From Mycobacterium sp. 236(2023) (GTDB lineage Bacteria > Actinomycetota > Actinomycetes > Mycobacteriales > Mycobacteriaceae), in NCBI RefSeq assembly GCF_029623955.1, contig NZ_JARSBP010000006.1, positions 310,001 through 374,000 of the forward strand: DNA of 64,000 bases, written 5' to 3'. This document shows, one piece after another, positions 19,948 to 27,687 of this stretch. The notes beneath the pieces are model-generated. The model saw only the letters and a program-made list of their open reading frames with translations, was not told the origin of the DNA and made no database searches. The number at the start of each line of letters is the position of its first letter. The stretch's first letter is position 1. Made by a program: the position numbers and the translations under genes.

Positions 19948-20766
19948 ATGAATGGCGTTCTGCTCGTCCTCATCCTGGTGGTCGTCGCGGCGATCGGCAT
20001 CGCGGTGTACGCGTCATCCAAGGCCTCGGGTAACCGCAACGCGGCCTCACTGGCCGACGCCAAGGCCGATGCCCGCCGTGTCATCGAGCGGCTCGGCGGC
20101 CAGGTGTTCGCGCTGTCGGGAACCGACGACGCGTCCAAGCAGGCCCTCGCCGACGCGTCGGAGCGTTACACCGCGGCGTCCTCGCAGATCGATCAGGCGA
20201 CGACGGCAAAGCAGGCCGAGCTCGCCAAGGAAAGCGCCATGGAAGGCCTGTACTACGTGCGCGCCGCCCGCTCCGCGATGGGCATGGACCCGGGCCCGGA
20301 GCTCGAATCGCTGTCGGGCCAGCGGACGGCGGGCACCGTCACCGAGGACCGGCGGGTGAACTTCGAGGGCCGCGACATCGAGGCGTCGCCGACACCGTCG
20401 GAACGCACGCCGAACTACTACCCGGGCGGACGCGTCGCCGGTCGTCCGGTGCCCGCGGGCTGGTATTCCGAACCGTGGTGGAAGCCGGCGCTGGTCGCCG
20501 GCGCGTGGGGCCTCGGTTCCGCGTTGCTGTTCAGCACGATGTTCTCCGGCATGGCCGGCGTCGGGTATGACGCGCAGGCATTCGAGAACGGCTACGGCGA
20601 CGGGTTCCAGGACGGCCTGGACCAAGGCGCCCTCGACGGCGGCGGTGGCTTCGACGGTGGCGGTGACGCAGGCGGCGGCGACTGGGGTGGTGGCGGCTGG
20701 GATTCCGGCGGCGGCGACTTCGGTGGCGGTGACTGGGGCGGCGACTTCGGCGGGTTCGACTTCTAG
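19948..20766 (+). CDS. Membrane-anchored DUF1542-like protein with Gly/Asp/Trp-rich tail
   Basis: The 272-residue product has one N-terminal transmembrane helix (VLLVLILVVVAAIGIAVYA), a coiled helical region rich in Ala, Lys and Glu to about residue 115, a Pro/Tyr-rich linker, a short second hydrophobic segment (ALVAGAWGLGSALLFSTMF) and a C-terminal 60 residues of GGGDWGGG-type repeats. I recall similar mycobacterial proteins annotated only as DUF1542. Function unknown. Its stop codon shares the palindrome CTAG with the stop of the antiporter gene converging from the right. Confidence 0.65.
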   Translation: MNGVLLVLILVVVAAIGIAVYASSKASGNRNAASLADAKADARRVIERLGGQVFALSGTDDASKQALADASERYTAASSQIDQATTAKQAELAKESAMEGLYYVRAARSAMGMDPGPELESLSGQRTAGTVTEDRRVNFEGRDIEASPTPSERTPNYYPGGRVAGRPVPAGWYSEPWWKPALVAGAWGLGSALLFSTMFSGMAGVGYDAQAFENGYGDGFQDGLDQGALDGGGGFDGGGDAGGGDWGGGGWDSGGGDFGGGDWGGDFGGFDF

Positions 20767-22451
20767 AAGCGGCTTTCCAGTCGCGCGGACACGCCTGCCT
20801 CCTGCAGGTCCAGCCGCTCCAACATGGCGCGCACCGCCTCGTCGTCGATCCGGCCGGCGTCGCGCTCCCCGATGAGCGCCTCACGCTGCGCGGCCAGCAC
20901 ATCGCGGTAGAGCTGCGCGAAAACCTCGGCGCGCAGCGTGTGCGCTTCGGGGTCGGGCATCTCGTCGGCGTCCTGGGAGTGCCTGGCCACGATGCCTCGG
21001 ATCTCTGCGAGCACGCGCGGATCCAGACCCTCGGGTGGGTTCGACCGGAACACGGCGAGTACTTCGTCGGCGGCATCGTGCACCACCCGCTCGGCCTTCA
21101 GCGTCTCGGCGGTGGTGTAGGCATGGTCCTCGTCGGCGGACAGATTGATCCGCCGGATCAGCAGCGGCAGCGTCCAACCCTGCAGCAGCAGCGTGGCGAC
21201 TGCGACGACGAACGCGATCGCCTGGATCGTCGCCCGCTCTGGGAATCGCTCGCCGGTCGCCGTGACGGTCGGAATGGCGGCCGCGGCGGCCAATGTGACG
21301 ACGCCGCGCATCCCGGTCCACGACACGACGACGCTCTCCTGCCAGGTGAGCCCACGGTTGTCGATGCGTGAGCGCCACTTCCCCGGCGGCTTGTCTTTGC
21401 GGCGTATGCCGAGCGCCCCGCGACCGCCGCCTTCGGGAATGGGCACGCTCAGCCTTTTCTCGACCTGGCTGGCGAGCTTGCGCCGGCCGAACATCACCAG
21501 CACCGACACCGGCCGGATCACCAGGACGATGAGCAGCACGACGCCGGACGCCACGGCCACCTGGGCCAGCGACCCGGACGACTCGCGCAAGTCTTCGAGC
21601 ACGAACCGCAGATGGATGCCGATGTAGGCGAAGACGAACGCTTCGAGCAGGACATCCACCGAGTTCCAGACATAGCGTTCCTGCAGCCGGGTCTGGTAGC
21701 CGGCGTCCACCGTGCCGCTGCCGACGACGAAACCCGCGACGACGACGGCGAGAACCCCGGACGCGTGGACCTCCTCGGCGAGGATGAATGCCGCGAACGG
21801 GACCATCAACCCCTGCACCGTCTCGAGGGCGGGATTGGCCAACCGCCTGCGGATCCACAGCGTGATGTAGCCGAGCGCGGCACCGATGATCGGGCCGAGC
21901 ACCGCGCTGTAGGTGAACAAGAGCAGCGGGTTCTCGATGAAGGTGTGACTTCCGGCAACGTGGGCGACCGCCACGGAGAACAGGGCCAGTGCGGCCGCAT
22001 CGTTGATCAGGCTCTCGCCGGTCAGGATCGACATGACCCGTTTGGGCAGTCCGAGCTTGCGCCCGACAGCGACGGCGGTGACGGCGTCGGGCGGCGCGAC
22101 GATCGCGCCGAGCACCAGCGCCGTCGCGAAGGTCAGCGGGACGAACACCAGCCACGACGACACGGCGGCCACGGCGAAAGCGGTGACGACGACGAGGCCG
22201 ACACCGAGACCGAGGATCGGTTTGATGTTGCGCAGGAATGTCGGGAATGAGAAGTCCAGCGCCGCCGAGTAGAGCAGCGGCGGGAGTACGACTGACAGCA
22301 GGATGTGCGAATCAAGTTCGGGCGCCTCGAATCCGGGCAGGAACGACACTGCGATCCCGACGACGACGATGATCAGGGCGGGCTCGAGTCCGCGCCGGTG
22401 CGCCATCGCCGTGACGACGATCGCGCCGACGACGACCAGGATCAGTTCCAC
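20763..22451 (-). CDS. Na+/H+ antiporter, CPA1/NhaP family
   Basis: The 562-residue membrane protein has about twelve hydrophobic segments. CPA1 signatures include LVLGAIVAPPDAVTAVAVG, with the acidic residue of the transport site, and SLINDAAALALFSVAVAH. A hydrophilic C-terminal part of roughly 130 residues (from SADEDHAYTTAETLKAERV) would be cytoplasmic and probably regulatory. It exchanges Na+ (or another monovalent cation) for H+. The gene ends within CTAG, converging on the DUF1542-like gene with a four-base overlap. Confidence 0.88.
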   Translation of the reverse strand: MELILVVVGAIVVTAMAHRRGLEPALIIVVVGIAVSFLPGFEAPELDSHILLSVVLPPLLYSAALDFSFPTFLRNIKPILGLGVGLVVVTAFAVAAVSSWLVFVPLTFATALVLGAIVAPPDAVTAVAVGRKLGLPKRVMSILTGESLINDAAALALFSVAVAHVAGSHTFIENPLLLFTYSAVLGPIIGAALGYITLWIRRRLANPALETVQGLMVPFAAFILAEEVHASGVLAVVVAGFVVGSGTVDAGYQTRLQERYVWNSVDVLLEAFVFAYIGIHLRFVLEDLRESSGSLAQVAVASGVVLLIVLVIRPVSVLVMFGRRKLASQVEKRLSVPIPEGGGRGALGIRRKDKPPGKWRSRIDNRGLTWQESVVVSWTGMRGVVTLAAAAAIPTVTATGERFPERATIQAIAFVVAVATLLLQGWTLPLLIRRINLSADEDHAYTTAETLKAERVVHDAADEVLAVFRSNPPEGLDPRVLAEIRGIVARHSQDADEMPDPEAHTLRAEVFAQLYRDVLAAQREALIGERDAGRIDDEAVRAMLERLDLQEAGVSARLESRF

Positions 22452-22531
22452 GCGCAGATTCTCCCGGCTAACTCAGCAGATGTCCCGTCGAACACCCCGG
22501 CAGGTGTCGAGCCTCGACTCGGCGGCTGGCC

Positions 22532-23335
22532 TCACACACTCTGGCAGGTCGGGCACCAGAACAGGTTGCGCCCCTCCATCACCTCGGTCCGGATGGTCGT
22601 ATTGCAGATCCGGCAGGGATCCCCCGCTCGCCGATACACATAGGTGCGGGGCCGCCGCGGCGCATAGGACGGCATCCCGTGGTCGTCCTCCGGGCGGAGG
22701 GTGATGATCCGACCTCGACGAACGCCGACTTTCATCAACTCCACCAGGTCGGTCCAGGCTTCTCCGAACTCGGCCTCGCGCATCTGCGTGCCTGACCGGT
22801 GCGGGTTGAGACGGTGGCGGTACAGCAGCTCGTTACGGTAGACGTTGCCGATACCGGCGATGACCTTCTGGTCCATGAGCAACGCGCCGATCACCCTGCG
22901 GGACTTGCTGATCCGTTCCCACGCCGCGGACGGGTCGGCATCCTTGCGCAACGGGTCGGGGCCGAGCCGCGCCAGGATCGCCGAGACTTCGGACTCGTCG
23001 ACGACCTCGCAGGCCGTCGGCCCCCGCAGGTCCGTGCCCTTCTGCGTTCCGACGATGCGCATGCGTACCTGTCCGACCGGTTCCGGCACCCCGGCGTCCA
23101 CGTCGAATTCGGTGAACTTGCCGTACAGCCCGAGATGGACGTGCACGATGCGTCCGCCCGAATAGTGGTGGAAGAGGTGTTTACCCCAGGCGCTGGCCCG
23201 ATCGAAGACGTGGGCATTGACTGCATCGGCTCCGTCGATGAAGCGACCCTGCGGGCTGCTCACCGCCACGCGCTGGCCTCGGAAGATCTTCTGGTGCCGC
23301 CGGGCGAGACGGTGAACGGTGTGTCCTTCGGGCAT
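22532..23335 (-). CDS. nei1: Endonuclease VIII / Fpg-Nei family DNA glycosylase Nei1
   Basis: The 267-residue protein begins MPEGHTVHRLARRH: Pro2 and Glu3 are the catalytic residues of the Fpg/Nei fold once Met is removed. The helix-two-turns-helix region contains GIGNVYRNELLYRHRLNP, and the C-terminal zinc finger is CRICNTTIRTEVMEGRNLFW followed by CPTC. It excises oxidised pyrimidines and nicks the abasic site. It matches Rv2464c in sequence and place. Only four bases separate it from the allophanate hydrolase stop upstream, so it may be read through from that gene. Confidence 0.93.
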   Translation of the reverse strand: MPEGHTVHRLARRHQKIFRGQRVAVSSPQGRFIDGADAVNAHVFDRASAWGKHLFHHYSGGRIVHVHLGLYGKFTEFDVDAGVPEPVGQVRMRIVGTQKGTDLRGPTACEVVDESEVSAILARLGPDPLRKDADPSAAWERISKSRRVIGALLMDQKVIAGIGNVYRNELLYRHRLNPHRSGTQMREAEFGEAWTDLVELMKVGVRRGRIITLRPEDDHGMPSYAPRRPRTYVYRRAGDPCRICNTTIRTEVMEGRNLFWCPTCQSV

Positions 23336-23339
23336 GCCC

Positions 23340-24962
23340 TTAAGTCTGTCGCACGGCTCCCGCGGCTAGTGCGGTGGTCCAGCTGCCGTAACTGCTGATG
23401 TCGTCGCCGGGCTCGGTCGTGTCACACCCGAACGCGGTCCGCCAGCTGCCGTCGGCGAATTCGACCTTGCCGAGTTGCATCGGGGCGGGCAGCTCCTCAA
23501 GGAACTGGCCGAGGGCAGCGGGCGACAGGAGCCAGCGGTGCCCTGTCAGCGCGGCGCCGTCGGTCACCCGGGTGACTCCGGGTTTGGGCGGCGAGGTCGG
23601 CAGCGCCGTCATCCGGTAGCGCGAGGCCGTGGTGATCTCGCCCGCGAAGCGGGCCCCGCGATCGGTGAGCTGATGGACGAGCGGGCCGCCCCGCAGATGT
23701 GCACCGAACACCACCAGCTCGACGTGTTCAGCGGCGGCCAGCGGCCATGTCGCTTGCGGCGCAGGGCCTTCGGCGAACAGCGCCGCGATGTCGAGGGCGA
23801 CCGCATCGTGGAAAGCGCGGGCCAGCACCGTGACGCCGAACTGCGCGTCACCGGCGGTTCCGGCGGGCACCGACACACCACACATGTCGAAGAGGTTGCA
23901 GAAGTTCGTGTAGGTGCCCATGCGCGAGTTGACCCCGGTCGGGTCCGCGCTCACCTCGGCGATGCTCGGATGCATGGGTGCCGTCGGAACCAACAGGGCA
24001 TCGGCACCCACCAGTGAGGCCATCGCGACGTCACGCAGGCGCTGCACCTCGGCGCGGTCACGGACCAGTCGGTGCGCGGGCACGTCCCGTGCGGCGGTGA
24101 TGATGTCGCGCACGGTCGGGTCGAGGGACGCGTGGGGATGTGAATCGATGAATTCGCCGACCGCGGCGTACCTTTCGCTGACGAGGGCGCCGTCGTAGAG
24201 CAGTTTGGCCGCGGCCAGGAACGGGGCGAAGCCGACCGTGACGATCCGGACGCCGACTGCTTCCAGAAGCCGCACTGCTTCGTCGAACGCGGCACGCCAT
24301 TGCCGGTCCAGATGCGGCAGTTCATCGGGGATCGCGACGACGGGCGACGGCGGTGCGGCGAGGTTGACGTCGGTGGGCCACGGGCGGGCCGGGGCGCCGG
24401 CGGCGAGGACGCCCATTGCCCGGTCGGCCAGATGCAGACTTGCCGCGAAAATGGTGACGCTGTCATAGGACTCGCAGGCCGGCACCACACCGTCGGTGCT
24501 GATGACCCCGAGCGTGGGCTTGATTCCGACGATGCCTTGCAATGCGGCAGGCACACGGCCGGAACCGGCGGTATCGGTCCCGATGGCGATGTCGGCGTCC
24601 CCGGTGGCGACAGCGACCGCCGAACCGGAACTCGAGCCGCCGCTGATGTAGTCGGGTCTGCGGCTGTCGCGCACCACACCGTAGGGGGATCGGGTGCCGA
24701 CCAGACCGGTGGCGAACTGGTCGAGATTCGTCTTACCGACGACGACGGCCCCCTGGGCGCGAAGCGCGGCGACAGCGGCGGCGTCACCGTCGGGGGTATA
24801 GGCGAACTCTGGACACGCCGCAGTGGTCGGCATGCCCGCGACATCGACGTTGTCCTTGACAGCAAGTTTCACACCGCCCAACAAGCCTGTGCCGCTGCGG
24901 CTTTCGGCAAGCTCGGCGGCGACGTCGGCATCCTCGCGCCTGCTGATCCATACCGTCACCAC
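23340..24962 (-). CDS. atzF: Allophanate hydrolase (amidase-signature family, AtzF-like)
   Basis: About 540 residues. The N-terminal part is an amidase-signature domain: catalytic lysine in AVKDNVDVAG (about K36), GGSSSGS at about 108-114 and the nucleophile serine in TDTAGSGRVPAA. The last 130 residues form the second domain seen in allophanate hydrolases (VVFGAHLRGGPLVHQLTDRG, then GSWRTAFGCD), which favours allophanate to CO2 and ammonia over a generic amidase. A ureidomalonase-type amidase is an alternative. Starts at GTG 24962 or 24959 are likely leaderless; a longer frame would run through the GTATAC operator just upstream. It follows the GntR gene and lies in a nitrogen-heterocycle locus. 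Confidence 0.8.
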   Translation of the reverse strand: MVTVWISRREDADVAAELAESRSGTGLLGGVKLAVKDNVDVAGMPTTAACPEFAYTPDGDAAAVAALRAQGAVVVGKTNLDQFATGLVGTRSPYGVVRDSRRPDYISGGSSSGSAVAVATGDADIAIGTDTAGSGRVPAALQGIVGIKPTLGVISTDGVVPACESYDSVTIFAASLHLADRAMGVLAAGAPARPWPTDVNLAAPPSPVVAIPDELPHLDRQWRAAFDEAVRLLEAVGVRIVTVGFAPFLAAAKLLYDGALVSERYAAVGEFIDSHPHASLDPTVRDIITAARDVPAHRLVRDRAEVQRLRDVAMASLVGADALLVPTAPMHPSIAEVSADPTGVNSRMGTYTNFCNLFDMCGVSVPAGTAGDAQFGVTVLARAFHDAVALDIAALFAEGPAPQATWPLAAAEHVELVVFGAHLRGGPLVHQLTDRGARFAGEITTASRYRMTALPTSPPKPGVTRVTDGAALTGHRWLLSPAALGQFLEELPAPMQLGKVEFADGSWRTAFGCDTTEPGDDISSYGSWTTALAAGAVRQT

Positions 24963-24968
24963 GTCATC

Positions 24969-24986
24969 GTATACAGAGACGTATAC
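24969..24986. promoter_or_regulatory. GntR operator candidate upstream of allophanate hydrolase
   Basis: Two perfect GTATAC hexamers are separated by six bases (AGAGAC). GTATAC is itself palindromic, so the whole is close to dyad symmetric. It lies 7 bases upstream of the probable GTG start, in the 67-base gap after the GntR gene. A related triple array lies upstream of the GntR gene with the same spacing. Confidence 0.65.
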
Positions 24987-25029
24987 AAGTGCATCCCGTC
25001 GGCGTTCTGCGGATCCTCCGCGGGTGCGT

Positions 25030-25719
25030 CTAGTCGCGCAGGGCCATGACGACGTCGAACATCGCCATGGCCTCACGGGCGCGGGCCACGACCACGCCAC
25101 GTGACGCGTCGATGTGGGCGTACAGCAGCTCCTGCGCACGCGCGTGGTCACCGTCGAGCACGCGCTCGGCGATGTCGATGTGCTCGGCGATGGTGGCCGC
25201 CACTCGGTCCTCGGTGAGGTAGTCGAACATCCGCATCGGCCGGATCCGCGCGTTGACCGCCTGCAGCGCCGTCACCAACGCCTGGTTCCCCGACGACGTC
25301 AGCAGCTGAACGTGAAACTGCTCGTCTTCCTTCACGATTCCCGCATCCGGCACCGGCGGAGCCTTGCGGAACTCACGCCACCGCTCCAGCTCCGGCTCCA
25401 ACACGGCGGGGTCGTGGCGGCGGCCGCCCCCCTCGGCAGCACGCTGAATCCCCCGCAATTCCAAGGTGATTCGCAGCTCGTAGAGGTCTTCGAGATCCTC
25501 GACGCGGGGCCGGTACGGGTAGAGGCCCCGCTCCCGACGCTCGATCAGACCGTCGGCGAGCAGCCGCGCCAGGGCCTCGCGCACAGGTGTGCGGGACACC
25601 TGGTACCGCTCAGCAAGGGTGATCTCGGCAAGTCGTTCGGTGGGCTTGATCCGGCCCCACATCAAATCGTCGCGCAGCGCCACGAAAACGCGGTCCACCA
25701 GACTTTCCGTGTCGCCCAT
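25030..25719 (-). CDS. GntR-family (FCD/FadR-type) transcriptional regulator
   Basis: The 229-residue protein starts with a GntR winged helix: LVDRVFVALRDDLMWGRIKP, then LAERYQVSRTPVREALARL and a DGLIERRERGLYPYRP wing. The C-terminal FCD domain is helical, with probable metal or ligand residues in EDEQFHVQLLTSSGN and IAEHIDIAERVLDGDHARA. ATG 25719 has GAGAGGCGG upstream; a frame to 25998 is rejected because it reads antisense through rpiB. It probably represses its own gene and the allophanate hydrolase through the GTATAC sites. The effector is unknown but likely an intermediate of the neighbouring pathway. Confidence 0.88.
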   Translation of the reverse strand: MGDTESLVDRVFVALRDDLMWGRIKPTERLAEITLAERYQVSRTPVREALARLLADGLIERRERGLYPYRPRVEDLEDLYELRITLELRGIQRAAEGGGRRHDPAVLEPELERWREFRKAPPVPDAGIVKEDEQFHVQLLTSSGNQALVTALQAVNARIRPMRMFDYLTEDRVAATIAEHIDIAERVLDGDHARAQELLYAHIDASRGVVVARAREAMAMFDVVMALRD

Positions 25720-25737
25720 GCCGCCTCTCACCGCCGT

Positions 25738-25767
25738 GTATCCGGCAGTGTATACGAGTTGGTATCC
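25738..25767. promoter_or_regulatory. Triple GTAT(A/C)C operator array upstream of the GntR gene
   Basis: Three hexamers, GTATCC (25738), GTATAC (25750) and GTATCC (25762), are each separated by exactly six bases, giving a 12-base period. The array begins 19 bases upstream of the regulator's ATG. The central site and the spacing match the pair at 24969-24986, supporting autoregulation plus control of the next gene. Confidence 0.65.
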
Positions 25768-25772
25768 CGAGG

Positions 25773-26246
25773 TCAGGCGCCAGGAACGGACGGCGCGACG
25801 TGCGTCTTCTCGTACTCGGCGAGGATGTCGATGCGGCGCTGATGGCGCGGAGCTTCCGACCAATTCGCGGTCAGGAACGCGTCGACGATTGCGAGCACCT
25901 CCTCGGTCGAATGCATGCGGCCGCCGATGCCGATCAGCTGCGCATTGTTGTGTTCGCGGGCCAGCGTTGCCGTCTCGGTGCTCCAGGCCAGCGCGCACCG
26001 CGCACCGGGCACCTTGTTCGCGGCGATCTGCTCGCCGTTGCCCGAACCGCCCAGCACGATGCCGAGGCTGCCGGGGTCGGCGACCGTCTTCTCTGCGGCT
26101 GCGATGCAGAACGCCGGGTAGTCGTCCTCGGCGTCGTACGTGTACGCACCGCAGTCGACCGGCTCGTGCCCGGTCGCCTTCAGGTGGTCGATGATGGTCT
26201 GCTTGAACTCGAAACCGGCGTGGTCAGCCCCGACGTAGACGCGCAT
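25773..26246 (-). CDS. rpiB: Ribose-5-phosphate isomerase B
   Basis: The 157-residue RpiB has MRVYVGADHAGFEFKQ at its start, the phosphate-binding GIVLGGSGNGEQIAANKVPG and NNAQLIGIGGRMH in the second half. It interconverts ribose 5-phosphate and ribulose 5-phosphate in the pentose phosphate pathway. Sequence corresponds closely to Rv2465c. ATG 26246 fits the alignment; in-frame ATGs at 26258 and 26267 would add a few residues. In M. tuberculosis it adjoins nei1, but here the allophanate hydrolase and GntR genes lie between them. Confidence 0.95.
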   Translation of the reverse strand: MRVYVGADHAGFEFKQTIIDHLKATGHEPVDCGAYTYDAEDDYPAFCIAAAEKTVADPGSLGIVLGGSGNGEQIAANKVPGARCALAWSTETATLAREHNNAQLIGIGGRMHSTEEVLAIVDAFLTANWSEAPRHQRRIDILAEYEKTHVAPSVPGA

Positions 26247-26277
26247 GGCGGCAACCATACTCGTCACGCTTGCCGGC

Positions 26278-27237
26278 TCAGCCCACGGTTATCGCGTCGA
26301 GCCGTTCCTTGATGAAGTCAGCGGTCGTCACCGGCTCAAGCCCCGAGACCTGGCCGATCGGGGGGTCCAACGGGGTGACCAGAGCGTCGTGGTTGGCCTC
26401 GTAGAAGTAGATCAGCGACACCAGGTCTTCCTCCGGGGCGTGCGGCTGCGGCGGCAGCACGCGGTGTCGGCCGGACGGCCAACGACGACCACTCCAGTAC
26501 TCCAGCAGGTCGCCGATGTTGACGGTCAACGCATCCGGGTCGTAGGGCGCGTCCTCCCACCCCGCAGCCTCGGAGTACACCTGCAGTCCACCTGCCCCGG
26601 GCTCGCGGTCGAGGACGGTGACGGTGCCGAAGTCCGTGTGCGGGCCGATGCGGAACTGGCCGGGCTCCGGTTCACCGACGACGCTGACAGGCGGATAGTG
26701 GTTGATGTTCATCGTCCAGGTCGGGGCGCTCGCCAGGTCCGTCCACGGATTGCCGGTCAGCCGCAGCGCATGCGAGAACAACGCCAGCAGTTCGTCGGAC
26801 ACCCGCCGCATCTGCGCGGTGTACTCGGTGACGAGCGCCTGCAACGCCGGCACTTCGCCCGGCCAGACGTTGGGCGCGAACCAGATTCGATCCACGTCGG
26901 GGTCGCCGGTCGCGGTCTCGGCGCCGAGGCTGAAACTCTCCTTCAGGTCCGGTGGCGATTCGGTGCCCTCGGCATAGGCATTCGCCTCCGCACCCGGCCC
27001 GATCCAGCCGTGCCCTCCGACCGGCACCGAGTAGCCGGCTTTGACATCGTCGGGCAGCGCGAAGAAATCGCGCGCTGCGGAACGGACGGCGGCCGCCAAG
27101 GACGGGTCGACGCCGTGGCCGGTCACCAGGATGAACCCTGCACGCTGCAACCCGGCGTCGACCTCGGCGGCTACCTGGTCGGCCGCCGAACCTCCCGCAC
27201 GCCACCGCGAAAGGTCAACCGTGGCAATGACACTCAT
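26278..27237 (-). CDS. Isopenicillin N synthase-family Fe(II) oxygenase
   Basis: The 319-residue protein has the non-haem iron/2-oxoglutarate oxygenase fold: N-terminal GFILVTGHGVDPSL, and the iron triad H200 and D202 in PHTDFGTVTVLDR with H258 in SGRHRVLPP. In most relatives an RxS motif after the last His binds the 2-oxoglutarate carboxylate; here the aligned place reads LVSLIYFYEAN, so the arginine seems replaced. Fungal thymine-7-hydroxylase belongs to this family, which is suggestive next to a cytosine deaminase and an NCS1 permease, but the substrate is unproven. It starts 9 bases after the deaminase stop in one operon. Confidence 0.8.
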   Translation of the reverse strand: MSVIATVDLSRWRAGGSAADQVAAEVDAGLQRAGFILVTGHGVDPSLAAAVRSAARDFFALPDDVKAGYSVPVGGHGWIGPGAEANAYAEGTESPPDLKESFSLGAETATGDPDVDRIWFAPNVWPGEVPALQALVTEYTAQMRRVSDELLALFSHALRLTGNPWTDLASAPTWTMNINHYPPVSVVGEPEPGQFRIGPHTDFGTVTVLDREPGAGGLQVYSEAAGWEDAPYDPDALTVNIGDLLEYWSGRRWPSGRHRVLPPQPHAPEEDLVSLIYFYEANHDALVTPLDPPIGQVSGLEPVTTADFIKERLDAITVG

Positions 27238-27246
27238 ATCTCAGCC

Positions 27247-27687
27247 TCACTCACCGATGTCCTCCGCCCACAAATCAGGATTCGCCCCGATGAACTCCCG
27301 CATCAACGTCACGCACCGCTCATCGTCGAGAATCGTGACCTCAACCCCGTTATCGGCCAGCCAGTCGTGGCCGCCGGTGAAGGTCTGGCTCTCCCCGATC
27401 ACCACCGCGCCGATGTTGAACTGGCGCACCAGCCCGCTGCAATACCAGCACGGCGACAGCGTCGTCACCATCGTCGTCGAGCGGTAGCCGCGCTGACGGC
27501 CCGCGTTACGGAATGCGTCGGTCTCGGCGTGGATCGACGGGTCGTCGAGCTGCACCCGCCGGTTGTGGCCGCTCCCGAGCAGCGTCCCATCCGCCGAGAA
27601 CAGTGCGGCACCGATGGGTATCCCGCCTTCCGCCAAGCCTTTTCGCGCTTCGTCGACAGCGACGTCGAGCATCTGCTGTGAGGTCAT
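27247..27687 (-). CDS. Cytosine deaminase of the fungal Fcy1 type (CDA-fold)
   Basis: The 146-residue protein has the zinc site of the cytidine deaminase fold: H53 and E55 in SIHAETDAF, and C80 and C83 in LSPCWYC. Throughout its length it resembles yeast cytosine deaminase, including DEARKGLAEGGIPIGAALF, the later VIGE, DDERC, and the conserved end EDIGE. This differs from the unrelated amidohydrolase CodA usual in bacteria. It should convert cytosine (or an analogue) to uracil. The ATG overlaps the permease stop (ATGA), so uptake and deamination are coupled. A related guanine or other base deaminase activity is possible. Confidence 0.82.
   Translation of the reverse strand: MTSQQMLDVAVDEARKGLAEGGIPIGAALFSADGTLLGSGHNRRVQLDDPSIHAETDAFRNAGRQRGYRSTTMVTTLSPCWYCSGLVRQFNIGAVVIGESQTFTGGHDWLADNGVEVTILDDERCVTLMREFIGANPDLWAEDIGE

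Noticed and set aside
20763..20766. Four-base overlap of convergent stop codons in CTAG
   Set aside because: Neat but common in compact genomes; no functional meaning can be supported.
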